NCBI GenBank assembly: GCA_014584345.1
Contig: JACTNB010000013.1
Span: 372,001 to 436,000, forward strand
Length of the DNA stretch: 64,000 nt
Direction of reading: 5' to 3'
Source of the DNA: Planctomycetota bacterium
GTDB lineage: Bacteria > Planctomycetota > Planctomycetia > Planctomycetales > Planctomycetaceae
The notes under the pieces were generated by a model that saw only the letters and a list, made by a program, of their open reading frames with translations, ran no database searches and was not told the DNA's origin. Positions within the stretch are counted from its first letter, which is position 1. The number at the start of each line of letters is the position of its first letter. The position numbers and the translations under genes were made by a program. Of the stretch, positions 37,602 through 46,850 are shown in pieces.

Positions 37602-38945
37602 ATGATACAATCGTCCCGTTCTGCGAATTCCAAGGTTTTTGTCCTCGACACCAATGTGATTCTGCACGATGCGGGCTGCATCCGAAAATTCGAAGAGAAC
37701 GATATCGCCATCCCCATCACGGTGCTGGAAGAACTGGACCGCTTCAAGAAGGGGAACGAGGACATCAACTTTCAGGCCCGGCAGTTTCTGCGGACACTGG
37801 ACGAGTTGACTGGAGACATCATTTCGGAGTCCGGGGCACCGCTGGGCCCGCAACTGGGGAGTATCCGGGTGGTGCTGGGGGGGCAGATGCGGGAATCGTT
37901 GAAGTCGATTCTATCGCACGATTCGCCCGATCATCGGATATTGAACACGGCTCTGGAACTGAAGCAGCACGAAGCCCCCCGTCCCGTGGTGTTGATCACC
38001 AAGGATACCAATCTGCGGATGAAGGCCAAGGCGGTCGGTCTGACGGCCCAGGACTACAGCAACGACAAGGTCGAAAGTTTCGACAAGCTGTACACCGGGA
38101 AGCGGTTGGTGGAGGGGGTAGATTCCGAACTGGTGGATCAGTTTTACGCGGGAGACGGGGCGGTCACTCCCGATGTGGAACGGTTGCCGATAGTCGACCC
38201 GATCGCCAACGAGAATTTCATTATCCGGAACGGTTCCAAATCGGTGTTGGCGACATTCGGCTCAAACGATGGCTGCTATCACCGTGTCGAGAAATTGGCC
38301 ACCTACGGGATATCTCCCCGGAATGCCGAGCAGGCCTTCGCCCTGAAGGCATTGCTGAACGACAACATCAAGCTGGTGACGCTGGCGGGGAAGGCGGGAT
38401 CGGGGAAAACCCTGCTGGCGTTGGCGGCGGCCTTGGAATTGCGGCAGCGATATCGCCAGATCCTGCTGGCCCGGCCGATTGTGCCTCTCAGCAATCGGGA
38501 TATTGGTTATTTGCCCGGAGATGTCGCGGCGAAGCTGGATCCCTACATGCAGCCGCTCTACGACAACCTGACCGTCATTCGACACGAGGTGGGGAATACG
38601 GACGCGGGAGACAAGATTCAGGAACTGCTGGACAGCAAGAAGCTGGAAATCACTCCGCTGGCCTATATTCGCGGGCGGAGTCTTCAGCGGATCTTTTTCA
38701 TCGTTGACGAAGCCCAGAATCTGACGCCCCATGAAGTGAAAACAATCATCACCCGGGCGGGCGAAGGGACCAAAATTGTCTTTACGGGGGACATTCACCA
38801 GATCGATCATCCCTATCTGGATTCCCTGTCCAACGGTTTCAGCTATCTGATCAACCGGATGGTGGGGCAGTCGTTGTATGCCCACGTGACGCTGGAAAAA
38901 GGGGAACGCAGCGCCTTGGCCGAACTGGCCAGCGATCTGCTGTGA
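37602..38945 (+). CDS. PIN domain-PhoH ATPase fusion (PhoH2/YlaK type)
   Basis: A 447-residue protein. The N-terminal PIN ribonuclease domain starts VFVLDTNVILHD, with acidic residue Asp16, and ITVLEELDRFK follows. The C-terminal PhoH ATPase has Walker A GKAGSGKT near 262 and Walker B FFIVDEAQNLTPHE, followed by GTKIVFTGDIHQID. Family members are proposed RNA helicase/ribonucleases. AGGGAAG precedes the ATG at 37602; the ATG at 37566 is an alternative start. No antitoxin-like gene is upstream. Confidence 0.92.
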   Translation: MIQSSRSANSKVFVLDTNVILHDAGCIRKFEENDIAIPITVLEELDRFKKGNEDINFQARQFLRTLDELTGDIISESGAPLGPQLGSIRVVLGGQMRESLKSILSHDSPDHRILNTALELKQHEAPRPVVLITKDTNLRMKAKAVGLTAQDYSNDKVESFDKLYTGKRLVEGVDSELVDQFYAGDGAVTPDVERLPIVDPIANENFIIRNGSKSVLATFGSNDGCYHRVEKLATYGISPRNAEQAFALKALLNDNIKLVTLAGKAGSGKTLLALAAALELRQRYRQILLARPIVPLSNRDIGYLPGDVAAKLDPYMQPLYDNLTVIRHEVGNTDAGDKIQELLDSKKLEITPLAYIRGRSLQRIFFIVDEAQNLTPHEVKTIITRAGEGTKIVFTGDIHQIDHPYLDSLSNGFSYLINRMVGQSLYAHVTLEKGERSALAELASDLL

Positions 38946-39066
38946 GGCGGGGACCGAGTGAAGCTTACGGCCCTGTTTTCCCGCGAGAATTCTGCTAGCA
39001 TACGGAGTGTCGCGTGGCAGAGGGTGCCAGGCGACGCGGTTTCATGATACCGAGGGGGAAGACAGC

Positions 39067-40281
39067 ATGAGAGGGTCGCTGCAACGATTCTGCCTGTTCA
39101 CGGGTTGCGTTCTGGCCGGTCTAACGGTGGCGTGGGCCGAGGAACCGAAGCCCGCGGAGCAGCCTTCCACCTCCCCTGCGGAGGAACGGATACCGGCCTC
39201 CTTGCGAGAGCCGCTGAATCTCGATGTGGTCAATGCATCGATCCAGCGAGGACTCGATTTTCTGCTGGCCAGCCAGCACGAGCGCGGATATTGGGGATCC
39301 GCCACGCGTACCAAGGGCTTGAATATCTACGCGCCCGTGCCCGGTTCGCACCATGCGTTTCGCATGGGGACCTCGGCCCTGTGTCTGCTGGCCTTGCTGG
39401 AGCTGGAAGCCGATCACCCCGAATGTACCCCGGCCATCGATCGGGCGGAGCAGTGGATGCTGGAGACGCTGCCTGAATTGCGCCGAGCCGACCAGATCGC
39501 GATGTACAACGTGTGGGGGCATGCCTTCGCGCTGCAGGCCCTGGCACGCATGCACGATCGCCACGCCCAGAATCCGGAAATGCTCGAAAAAATCGCCAGT
39601 GCCATTGAATCGCAGTTCGACATGCTGACGCGCTACGAGTCCGTCGATGGGGGCTGGGGGTATTACGATTTCCGCTATGGGACGAAGCGACCTTCGAGCG
39701 ACTCCATCAGCTTTGTGAATGCCTCGGGACTGGTAGCCTTCCACAAGGTCCGCGAACGCGGGTACGAACCTCCCTCGGCGGTTGTGCAGCGGGCCATTGA
39801 TGCCACGGTGCGGCAGCAGAAAAGCGACTTCAGCTATCTGTATGGTGAATATCTCAAGTACCAGCCCGTGCATCCGGTCAATCGCCCGGGGGGGAGTCTG
39901 GGGCGTTCCCAGGCCTGCAATATCGCCTTGCGGTACTGGGGGCGGGAGGAAATCACGGATGCCGTGCTGAGCGACTGGCTGGAGCGGCTGATTCTGCGCA
40001 ACGGCTGGCTCGACCTGGGGCGAAAAAAGCCGATCCCGCACGAATCGTGGTTCGCCGTGGCGGGTTATTTCTACTACTACGGCCACTATTACGCGGCCCT
40101 CTGCCTGGAGGAACTTCCCCCGGCGGAACAGAAGAGATTTCAAGGTCCACTGGCGCGCATGATGCTGGATCGGCAGGAGAAGGATGGTTCGTGGTGGGAT
40201 TATCCGCTTTACGATTATCATCAGCCATACGGCACGGCATTCGCGCTGATGACCCTGCACCGCTGCGTATCCAAGCCGTAG
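39067..40281 (+). CDS. Exported terpene-cyclase/prenyltransferase-fold repeat protein
   Basis: A 404-residue protein with a signal peptide (FCLFTGCVLAGLTVAWA, then EEPKP). The mature part is an alpha-toroid of the squalene cyclase/prenyltransferase type. Repeated helix ends carry Gly-Trp motifs such as HERGYWGSA, VDGGWGYYDF and EKDGSWWDYPLYD. The DxDD motif of real squalene-hopene cyclases is not seen, and export argues against terpene synthesis, so a binding or structural role is more likely (inference). GGGGGAAG lies seven bases before the ATG. Such proteins are common in planctomycetes with no known role. Confidence 0.8.
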   Translation: MRGSLQRFCLFTGCVLAGLTVAWAEEPKPAEQPSTSPAEERIPASLREPLNLDVVNASIQRGLDFLLASQHERGYWGSATRTKGLNIYAPVPGSHHAFRMGTSALCLLALLELEADHPECTPAIDRAEQWMLETLPELRRADQIAMYNVWGHAFALQALARMHDRHAQNPEMLEKIASAIESQFDMLTRYESVDGGWGYYDFRYGTKRPSSDSISFVNASGLVAFHKVRERGYEPPSAVVQRAIDATVRQQKSDFSYLYGEYLKYQPVHPVNRPGGSLGRSQACNIALRYWGREEITDAVLSDWLERLILRNGWLDLGRKKPIPHESWFAVAGYFYYYGHYYAALCLEELPPAEQKRFQGPLARMMLDRQEKDGSWWDYPLYDYHQPYGTAFALMTLHRCVSKP

Positions 40282-40324
40282 GGGCGTTCGCGAACAAACG
40301 CAAGGGGCCGAGGCCCGCAAGCCG

Positions 40325-40861
40325 CTATTTTTTCGGACGAAACGCGATCATGCGGTCGGGATTTGTTTCGAGAAACGGGCCTTCGATCAAATCGATACAG
40401 TAGGGTATTGCGGGGAAAACCGCATCGAGGCATTCACGGATGGCCTTCGGCTGGCCGGGTAGATTGACGATCAGGCTGTGCCCGCGTATGCCGGCCGTCT
40501 GGCGGGAGAGGATCGCCGTCGGTACTTTTTCCAGCGATACCCGCCGCATCAGCTCCCCGAAGCCGGGCAGCATTTTGCCGCATACGTCCCCGGTTGCCTC
40601 GGGAGTAATGTCACGCAGGGCGGGCCCCGTTCCTCCGGTGGTGATGATCAGGCAGCATCCCCGCCGATCCGCCAATTCGCGGAGTGTTTCCGCAACCGTT
40701 TCGAGTTCGTCGGGAATGACGCGGGGTTCGATGAGATGCGGCGTCCGCAGCACTTCGGCCAGATAGTCTTGTATCGCAGGGCCTCCCCGATCTTCGTATT
40801 CCCCTCGGCTCGCCCGGTCGGAAACGGTCACAACTCCAATCAGCACGGCGGGGGAGGTCAT
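40325..40861 (-). CDS. mogA: Molybdopterin adenylyltransferase
   Basis: A 178-residue MogA/MoaB-family protein, which adenylates molybdopterin before molybdenum insertion. The MPT-binding loop TTGGTGP is at residues 74-80, followed by LRDITPEAT, and the C-terminal SLIVNLPGQPKA motif is intact. The size and the loop favour MogA over MoeA. It is the last gene of a minus-strand run ispF-ruvC-mogA. No other molybdenum cofactor gene or Mo enzyme is in the window. The start at 40861 fits the family; the frame is open further upstream. Confidence 0.9.
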   Translation of the reverse strand: MTSPAVLIGVVTVSDRASRGEYEDRGGPAIQDYLAEVLRTPHLIEPRVIPDELETVAETLRELADRRGCCLIITTGGTGPALRDITPEATGDVCGKMLPGFGELMRRVSLEKVPTAILSRQTAGIRGHSLIVNLPGQPKAIRECLDAVFPAIPYCIDLIEGPFLETNPDRMIAFRPKK

Positions 40862-40998
40862 GTGCAGACTCACGTCTTGGGAAGCAGGTTGGGTCGAGGA
40901 ATGTCTGTTACGCGGGAAATCGCGGGAAATTATGATCCCGCAAGATTGTGATCCCGCAAGGCAGGGCATGCAAGGGAATCCCCTCCAAAGGGGCGACC

Positions 40999-41505
40999 TC
41001 AGGCGGCATCCAGATCGCTCCAGCGCGTGTGCAAGTGACACAGGGCAATGGCGAGGGCATCGGCGACATCGTGCGGGCGAGGGACTTCCCGGAGACGGAG
41101 TTCCGCTCGCACCACCTCTTGCATTTGTTCCTTGTTGGCGCGACCGTTTCCCGTGAGGAGTTTCTTGATCTGGGTAGGCTTGTAGTGTCTCACCTGGATA
41201 TCGGCTGCACGGGCGGTCGCCAGCAGGGCTCCGCGAACGTGCGCCACCAGAATGGCACTCTTGGGATTCTTCCCCAGCGAAAAAATCTGCTCAATCACCA
41301 TCACTTCCGGACGCCACTCCGCAATCAGGGACCGAACTTCCGACGTAATTTCATGAATGCGATCGGCCAGTGTCTGGCTGGTGGAGGTGGCAATCACGCC
41401 TCCTTCATCCAGCATCACTCGGGCTCCTTCGCGATGGACCACGCCGTAGCCCGTCCGGGTCAAGCCGGGGTCGATCCCCAGAATTCTGCGCGTGACTTTC
41501 ATCAT
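40999..41505 (-). CDS. ruvC: Holliday junction resolvase
   Basis: A 168-residue RuvC that cuts Holliday junctions together with RuvAB. The four catalytic acidic residues are present: Asp12 (LGIDPGLTRTGYG), Glu72 (VIEQIF), Asp146 and Asp149 (HDVADALAIA). The basic DNA-binding region KPTQIKKLLTGNGRANKEQ is intact. ruvA and ruvB are not adjacent. It lies 33 bases after ispF and 137 bases before mogA, same strand. AGGGAA precedes the paired ATGs; either Met may be used. Confidence 0.96.
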   Translation of the reverse strand: MMKVTRRILGIDPGLTRTGYGVVHREGARVMLDEGGVIATSTSQTLADRIHEITSEVRSLIAEWRPEVMVIEQIFSLGKNPKSAILVAHVRGALLATARAADIQVRHYKPTQIKKLLTGNGRANKEQMQEVVRAELRLREVPRPHDVADALAIALCHLHTRWSDLDAA

Positions 41506-41538
41506 TGAAGGCGTTCCCTGCCATCCCCGCGGACCGCA

Positions 41539-42039
41539 TTATGCCCCGGAGGGGCGTATCAATAAGACGGAGGCCGTCGCAGCGATGGCCTCTTCACGCC
41601 CAATCGGGCCGACCTTTTCCCCCGTTTTGGCCTTCACATTGACCTGTTCGGGTTCCAAGCCCAGCACCCGGGCCAGGTTGTCGCGGATGGCCAACTTGAA
41701 TGGAGAGAGTTTAGGGAACTGGGCAAAAATTGTGCAATCCAGATTCGCAATCCGCCAGCCCCGCTGATGCATCAACTCACGAGCCGCTACGAGAAATTGG
41801 GAGGAATCGGCCCCTGCAAACTTCGGATCCGTATCGGGAAACAGTTCGCCGATGTCCCCCGCGGCCAGTGCACCCAGCAGGGCATCGGTGACGGCATGAA
41901 ACAAGACATCGGCATCGCTATGACCCCGGGCACCGCGGGTGTGAGGAATTGCCATGCCGCCGAGGATCAAAGGCAATCCCGGTTCCAGGCGATGCAGATC
42001 GTGTCCTTCGCCAATCCGTATGTTCACCGCCCGATCCAA
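41539..42039 (-). CDS. ispF: 2-C-methyl-D-erythritol 2,4-cyclodiphosphate synthase
   Basis: IspF forms the cyclic diphosphate in the non-mevalonate isoprenoid pathway. The protein has 166 residues. Metal ligands Asp14, His16 (GHDLHRL) and His48 (SDADVLFHAV) are present, as is the late KAKTGEKVGPIGREEA motif that closes the active site. The start is a TTG at 42039, supported by AGGAG eight bases upstream; the next in-frame candidate is GTG at 42028. ispD is not adjacent. Confidence 0.95.
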   Translation of the reverse strand: MDRAVNIRIGEGHDLHRLEPGLPLILGGMAIPHTRGARGHSDADVLFHAVTDALLGALAAGDIGELFPDTDPKFAGADSSQFLVAARELMHQRGWRIANLDCTIFAQFPKLSPFKLAIRDNLARVLGLEPEQVNVKAKTGEKVGPIGREEAIAATASVLLIRPSGA

Positions 42040-42413
42040 GTGATGTGCTCCTGTTCCGTTTCGCAGTCTCGTCCTAAGTACCAGATGGACATCGTAATGC
42101 CTCGTTTTCCACGGAGCAACCAGGTTGCCGGGAAACGTCCGCCGTCCCCCGGATTTCCTGGACTGTAACCCATTTCACAGACCTGCCAGGCGAAACGATC
42201 GATACTTTGTAGGCAGGATCTGCAGGAAAATCGGGGACGTCCTGAATTTGGTCCCTCCAAGTCCGGCGGGAGATCCCATTTGCAGGGGATACGGAATCGG
42301 GTACACTGCAGGCACTCTGCGCGATGGTGTGCGACGTTATAGCGCAGCGGTGAGAATGTCCATTATGCCTCGGGCTCATGCTGGGGTTCTATCGTCAGGT
42401 GTTGGGTGGTTCC
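42040..42413. other. Divergent intergenic region between ispF and dsbD
   Basis: These 374 bases lie between two divergent genes. They hold the ispF ribosome binding site, a candidate plus-strand promoter at 42280-42307, and no gene I can support. Several short frames overlap the start of ispF but lack codon or sequence features of a real gene. Confidence 0.5.
42280..42307 (+). promoter_or_regulatory. Candidate sigma70-type promoter upstream of dsbD
   Basis: TTGCAG (42280-42285) and TACACT (42302-42307) are spaced by 16 bases. This would start transcription about 100 bases before the dsbD ATG. The spacing is slightly short and each box has mismatches, so this is only a candidate. Confidence 0.35.
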
Positions 42414-45017
42414 ATGATCAATCGGATGCAGCGGTCGTCGGCATGGTGTTGGATTATCTGTCTCGCGTGGCTACTGATGCCCACGTACGCAATAGCTCAG
42501 CCCGGAAACCTGCTGGGAGGGAAATCCCTGTTGCCGGGCCTGGATTCGCCCACCTCGCTGGAACCCACAATTGTCACGCGGCTCGTGCCTCCCACGGCAG
42601 CCGTGGGAGAGATTGTCACGCTGGAAATTCGCATTGGGCTGGGTCCCGAAGCGTATGTGTACTCCCAGAATCCGAATGTTGGGGCGGAAACACGGATCAA
42701 CATCAAGCAGGTCACGGGGCTGGAGCCGATCGACGGGCGATTTATACCCGACAAGGAACCCAAGACCGTCATTGAGCCTCTGTTCGATAATGCCAAGCTG
42801 GAAAAATTCTATGGTGGAGTTACCTGGTCGCGGAAATATCGCGTCACGGCGCCGCAAGCCAGCGTGAGCGGCCAGATTAACTTTCAAGTGTGCGACGAAG
42901 CCACGTGCAATCCGTTTGAAGAGCCGATTCAACTGACGCTGAAGGTGGCAGAAGCGAATGCTCCCACTCCCAGTCTGAAAATGCTGCTGGAAGAGGCGGA
43001 GCCCTCGGTCTCACGAGACGATCCCGCTGCAAAGGTAACGGAAACGTCGCGGCCACGACTCACGGGAACTCTGCTAGCCAGTCAGACGTTGCGGTCCGAT
43101 CGGGAAGTTGGCGGAGACAAGGAACCGATTTCCTTCGAGGCAGAACTCCTGGAACTTCCCTCGCAAGAAGAGGGCCTGTCGGAGGTTGTCCTGGCGATCA
43201 GGGGACGGATCGAAGGGAAATGGCATCTGTACGCCTTGGACCAGGATCCGAAAATGTTTGCCCTGCCCACGGTGATCAAGGTGGAGGAGACTGTCGGGCT
43301 GACCCCCATCGATGCCCAGTTCTTGCCCGATCATGCCCCGGAAGTGACACACCCGCTGGAGGATGTCACTCAACTGGTGCATCACGGCGAAGTGACCTGG
43401 CAACGGCGATATCGACTCGACCCGGCCCTGTTCAGCGGCAGCGTGACGGGATCGATCCGGTATCAGGTGTGCGAGGACGGCAGTTGTCTTCCCCCTCATA
43501 CATTGAGTTTTCAACTCAACACATCCGCCGTGGCCCCGCTGCCGACCACGGAAACGGCTTCGACCGTCGCGGGCCCCGTCGAGGAAGAACTGCCACCCCA
43601 CAAGCGGGGCTTGATTCCCTTCCTGATCACGGGGATTCTGTTTGGATATTTGGCGTTGCTCACACCCTGTGTGTTTCCAATGATTCCGATCACGATCAGT
43701 TTCTTTCTGAAACAGGCGGAGAAGGAGCATCATAATCCGATCGGGATGGCGTCGTTGTATTGTTTCGGCATCATCGGCACGTTCACCTTGATCGGGGTCC
43801 TGACGGCGGCGGTGTTCGGATCGGCAGGGTTGAATACGTTCGCGAATAACGTCTGGTTCAATCTGTTTCTGGCGGCTGTATTGTTGTTCTTCGGTTTCAA
43901 CATGCTCGGCCTGTTCGAGATTCGCGTCCCCTCGTGGCTGTTAACCTGGTCCTCGACCAAGGAACGGAGCGGCGGCGTGATCGGTGTGTTGTTCATGGCC
44001 TTCACGTTTACGCTGGTTTCTTTCACGTGCACGTTTGCGTTCGTCGGTTTTCTGTTGCCGATGGCCGCCCGCGGGGAATTCTACTGGCCGATTCTGGGGA
44101 TGCTGGCCTTTTCGACGGCGTTTGCCTCCCCATTCTTTTTCCTGGCGCTGTTTCCCAGTTACCTGAAGAAGATGCCCAAGAGTGGCGGCTGGATGAACAA
44201 TGTGAAAGTCACCTGCGGCCTGGTGGAACTGGGAGCCGCCTTCAAATTTCTCAGCGTGGCGGATGTCTCGTGGTTCTCGGAGCCGTTTCTGTTCGATTAT
44301 TCCCTGGTGATGACCGCCTGGATGGTGATCGGCGTGATTACGGGAATGTATCTGCTGGGAATGTTCCGCCTGCCCCACGATTCTCCCACTGATCACATCG
44401 GCGTGGTGCGCCTCGGGTTCGCGCTCAGTTTCCTGGGATTTTCCGCCTACCTGGCGGCCGGAATTTTCGGGACGCAAAAGCCAGATGGATTTCTCTGGCA
44501 GCAGATTGTCGCGTTTGCCCCGCCGACCTACGAAACGAAGCAGGATATCGACCTGGGTCCAGCCGTAACCCATGATGAACTACTCTACGCGCTCGATGTC
44601 GATCAGGCGATCGAACATGCCCGTTCCCGGAATCAGCCGCTGTTCTTCGACTTCACGGGGACCAACTGTATCAACTGCCGCTTCATGGAAATCAACGTGT
44701 TCCCGAAGGAGGAGAACCGCGAACTGCTCGAACAGTTTGTCCGCGTGCAACTTTACACCGATACCATTCCCGCCATGCAGGACGCACAGCGTTCGACCGA
44801 ACTGCTGACAAAGAACCGCACGTTGCAGTCGGAATGGTTTAACGATGCCACTCTGCCCGCCTATGCCGTTGTGACGCCCGATGGCAAAACCATTCTGGGC
44901 AGTTACAAGGGGAGTGAGCGTTCACAGGGGCAGTTTAACCGCTTTCTGAAAACGGGTCTGGAGGAATGGCAACGCGTGAAGGCCACCGCGTCGAGAAATA
45001 GTTCCACGCGCCGCTAG
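42414..45017 (+). CDS. dsbD: Thiol:disulfide interchange protein DsbD with two N-terminal alpha domains
   Basis: An 867-residue inner-membrane protein carrying electrons from cytoplasmic thioredoxin to the periplasm. A signal peptide is followed by two DsbD-alpha-like domains, each with a Cys pair (VCDEATC near 159 and VCEDGSC near 352). The eight-helix CcdA-like core then follows, with its redox Cys in LLTPCVFPMIP near 420 and SFTCTFAFVGF further on. The C-terminal gamma domain is thioredoxin-like, with CINC near 752-755. E. coli DsbD has one alpha domain; a duplicated alpha domain is unusual. It could serve the Cys-rich exported proteins and cytochrome c maturation in this genome. Confidence 0.93.
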   Translation: MINRMQRSSAWCWIICLAWLLMPTYAIAQPGNLLGGKSLLPGLDSPTSLEPTIVTRLVPPTAAVGEIVTLEIRIGLGPEAYVYSQNPNVGAETRINIKQVTGLEPIDGRFIPDKEPKTVIEPLFDNAKLEKFYGGVTWSRKYRVTAPQASVSGQINFQVCDEATCNPFEEPIQLTLKVAEANAPTPSLKMLLEEAEPSVSRDDPAAKVTETSRPRLTGTLLASQTLRSDREVGGDKEPISFEAELLELPSQEEGLSEVVLAIRGRIEGKWHLYALDQDPKMFALPTVIKVEETVGLTPIDAQFLPDHAPEVTHPLEDVTQLVHHGEVTWQRRYRLDPALFSGSVTGSIRYQVCEDGSCLPPHTLSFQLNTSAVAPLPTTETASTVAGPVEEELPPHKRGLIPFLITGILFGYLALLTPCVFPMIPITISFFLKQAEKEHHNPIGMASLYCFGIIGTFTLIGVLTAAVFGSAGLNTFANNVWFNLFLAAVLLFFGFNMLGLFEIRVPSWLLTWSSTKERSGGVIGVLFMAFTFTLVSFTCTFAFVGFLLPMAARGEFYWPILGMLAFSTAFASPFFFLALFPSYLKKMPKSGGWMNNVKVTCGLVELGAAFKFLSVADVSWFSEPFLFDYSLVMTAWMVIGVITGMYLLGMFRLPHDSPTDHIGVVRLGFALSFLGFSAYLAAGIFGTQKPDGFLWQQIVAFAPPTYETKQDIDLGPAVTHDELLYALDVDQAIEHARSRNQPLFFDFTGTNCINCRFMEINVFPKEENRELLEQFVRVQLYTDTIPAMQDAQRSTELLTKNRTLQSEWFNDATLPAYAVVTPDGKTILGSYKGSERSQGQFNRFLKTGLEEWQRVKATASRNSSTRR

Positions 45018-45114
45018 GCCCTGGGTTTCGGTTGCCCCCCTTGACATTCCTTGCGCCAGGGGGACAGAATAGCAGAGTCGGTTCTGTTCGGGCCTCTCAT
45101 AAGCACCTCGCAGC

Positions 45115-45519
45115 ATGCTAGCCAAGTTAATACCGCTGAATGATGGCCCCGCCATTACGATTACACGCGACGTAACCGTCGTGGGCAGAAAAAAGGGGTT
45201 GTGCGATCTGTTCATCGATCACCCCAGCGTCTCGAAACTGCACTGCATTGTGGCCCGCACCGATGGACTACTGTTTATTCGCGACCTGGGGAGCACGAAT
45301 GGCACCAAGGTGAATGGACAGCGGGTCCTCCGTGGGGCCATTCTTCCAGGGGACGAACTGGCCTTTGCCAAAGTGAAGTACAAGGTCTTCCTGGGGCCCG
45401 ATGATCCTTCGCCGCGGCCGGAAGAAATTGACCACGACGAACGGACCGAATGCAACCTGCCCGCCACGCCCCCGCCTGATTCCGGTGAATTTTATTTCAT
45501 CGAGGATGACGACGATTAA
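45115..45519 (+). CDS. Single FHA-domain protein
   Basis: A 134-residue cytoplasmic protein that is essentially one FHA phosphothreonine-binding domain plus an acidic tail. The core residues are present: Gly24-Arg25, the Ser-x-x-His motif (HPSVSKLHC, with Ser40 and His43) and Asn62 in GSTNGTKVNG. It would dock on Thr-phosphorylated partners from a Ser/Thr kinase, none of which is adjacent. It lies 97 bases after dsbD. The tail (EFYFIEDDDD) is strongly acidic. Confidence 0.93.
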   Translation: MLAKLIPLNDGPAITITRDVTVVGRKKGLCDLFIDHPSVSKLHCIVARTDGLLFIRDLGSTNGTKVNGQRVLRGAILPGDELAFAKVKYKVFLGPDDPSPRPEEIDHDERTECNLPATPPPDSGEFYFIEDDDD

Positions 45520-45587
45520 AGGTGGCCAACCCGGGGCTGGCCGACAGGGTCTGTTCGCGCGTCCGGATTTCCCGACGCATGTCCCGA

Positions 45588-46706
45588 TCAAGCCTGGTAT
45601 CGTGTTGCCGAGTGATCGTCAAATGTGCCCGGCGGAAAACAATCCAGGATCGTACGTGTCAGCCGGGGCAGGGGGCCCAGAGGGAAGTCCACCGAAGTAG
45701 AGTGCAATAATACCCTTTGTAGCTCGTCGAGGGTGGTTGGCTGTCCTGGAATGCGCAGTTCGGGCATTAACTGACTCACCGGCTCGCGGCACCATTTTTC
45801 TGCCCGTTCGGGCTGAAACAGAATATCCGTGCAGTTATGCCGATACGCCAGGTGGGCGCAGAGGAAGTCGGACCAGGTTTCCGCGGTTCGGCGCAACTGA
45901 TTGAGCGACTTCATGCGTGCGGCATCAAAGCGATGTCCCACCAGGACCAGTTTCAAGGCGCGCACTCGGGTTTGCATTTGGGCGGCCAGGGCGCTGCGCG
46001 CGATCGGTTCCGCATGACAATCGCCACGAAACTGGTCCGTGGACAGCAGGATGGCGTACCACACGCGTTGCAGGATATCCGCCCGCAGGATTTCGCGAAT
46101 ATCGGGCTCGTATTCCAACCAGCATTGACGGCTGCGCGGGAGGTTCCCCCCTTCTAGTACCTTCTGGCAGACCGCCAGGCTCTGCATCCACCGATGCGAC
46201 AAATCCCGAGAGTAAACCCAGTAGGCATGCAGGGCGGGATCGGGAATTGGGGATGGTCCGTGATTCAGGCATGCCGCACTCGCCAGGATGCGTGCCGAGG
46301 TATCGAGGATCTGAGCGAGATTCAATGCCCTGTTCCCAACTATGAATGTTGCTCCGCGAGCGACGGCATCGCACGCGGGGAATGTGTTGTCTTTGATGAG
46401 GAATCGCGACTGATTAACGGATTCCGGCGGGAGGCACCACTCGTTCCCGGGTGGGCAACTGACACGGACACCGCTTTCCAGGACGGCTAGGATCCCTTGA
46501 AAAAGGTGCTCCACCGCCCACCGGATCGTTTGCCCCCTCCGCTCTCCCCTGATTCCCTTTCGCGATTTCAGAAGGGAGCGACTCCGATTGAAGCAGAATC
46601 CGTGCCCGGCATGAACCGGGGAAACGAGAACCCGTTGAATTCTCGGGATGAGCCCCGGGAACGCATGCATGACCGCTACAATCCGATCATTCGTTGCCAC
46701 ATACAT
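45588..46706 (-). CDS. Unknown protein, possibly cytoplasmic
   Basis: About 372 residues, mostly helical, with Cys and Trp scattered through it (AYWVYSRDLSHRWMQ, WLEYEPDIREILRADILQRVWYAILL, WSDFLCAHLAYRHNC). No signal peptide, membrane helix or motif of a known enzyme is visible. I do not recognise the family. The frame is open to a TTG at 46763. ATGs at 46706 and 46670 are alternatives, and none has a good ribosome binding site, so the first 40 residues are doubtful. It lies downstream of rarA on the same strand. Confidence 0.6.
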   Translation of the reverse strand: MYVATNDRIVAVMHAFPGLIPRIQRVLVSPVHAGHGFCFNRSRSLLKSRKGIRGERRGQTIRWAVEHLFQGILAVLESGVRVSCPPGNEWCLPPESVNQSRFLIKDNTFPACDAVARGATFIVGNRALNLAQILDTSARILASAACLNHGPSPIPDPALHAYWVYSRDLSHRWMQSLAVCQKVLEGGNLPRSRQCWLEYEPDIREILRADILQRVWYAILLSTDQFRGDCHAEPIARSALAAQMQTRVRALKLVLVGHRFDAARMKSLNQLRRTAETWSDFLCAHLAYRHNCTDILFQPERAEKWCREPVSQLMPELRIPGQPTTLDELQRVLLHSTSVDFPLGPLPRLTRTILDCFPPGTFDDHSATRYQA

Positions 46707-46850
46707 GCTCGGGGGGGCCGGATAAGCCGATTCGTTCTCTGTTCGATGGACGCAACCAGGCAATCCCGAGCCCTGGCTGGCGGGTTCATGATGCCAAAAG
46801 GATAGAGGCGTCCCCCGCTGTTGACTTTTCGAAACATGCCCATCGGCAGT

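Noticed and set aside
42024..42379. Small minus-strand genes upstream of ispF
   Set aside because: The frames overlap the ispF start and show no conserved features; the AGGAG there serves the ispF TTG.
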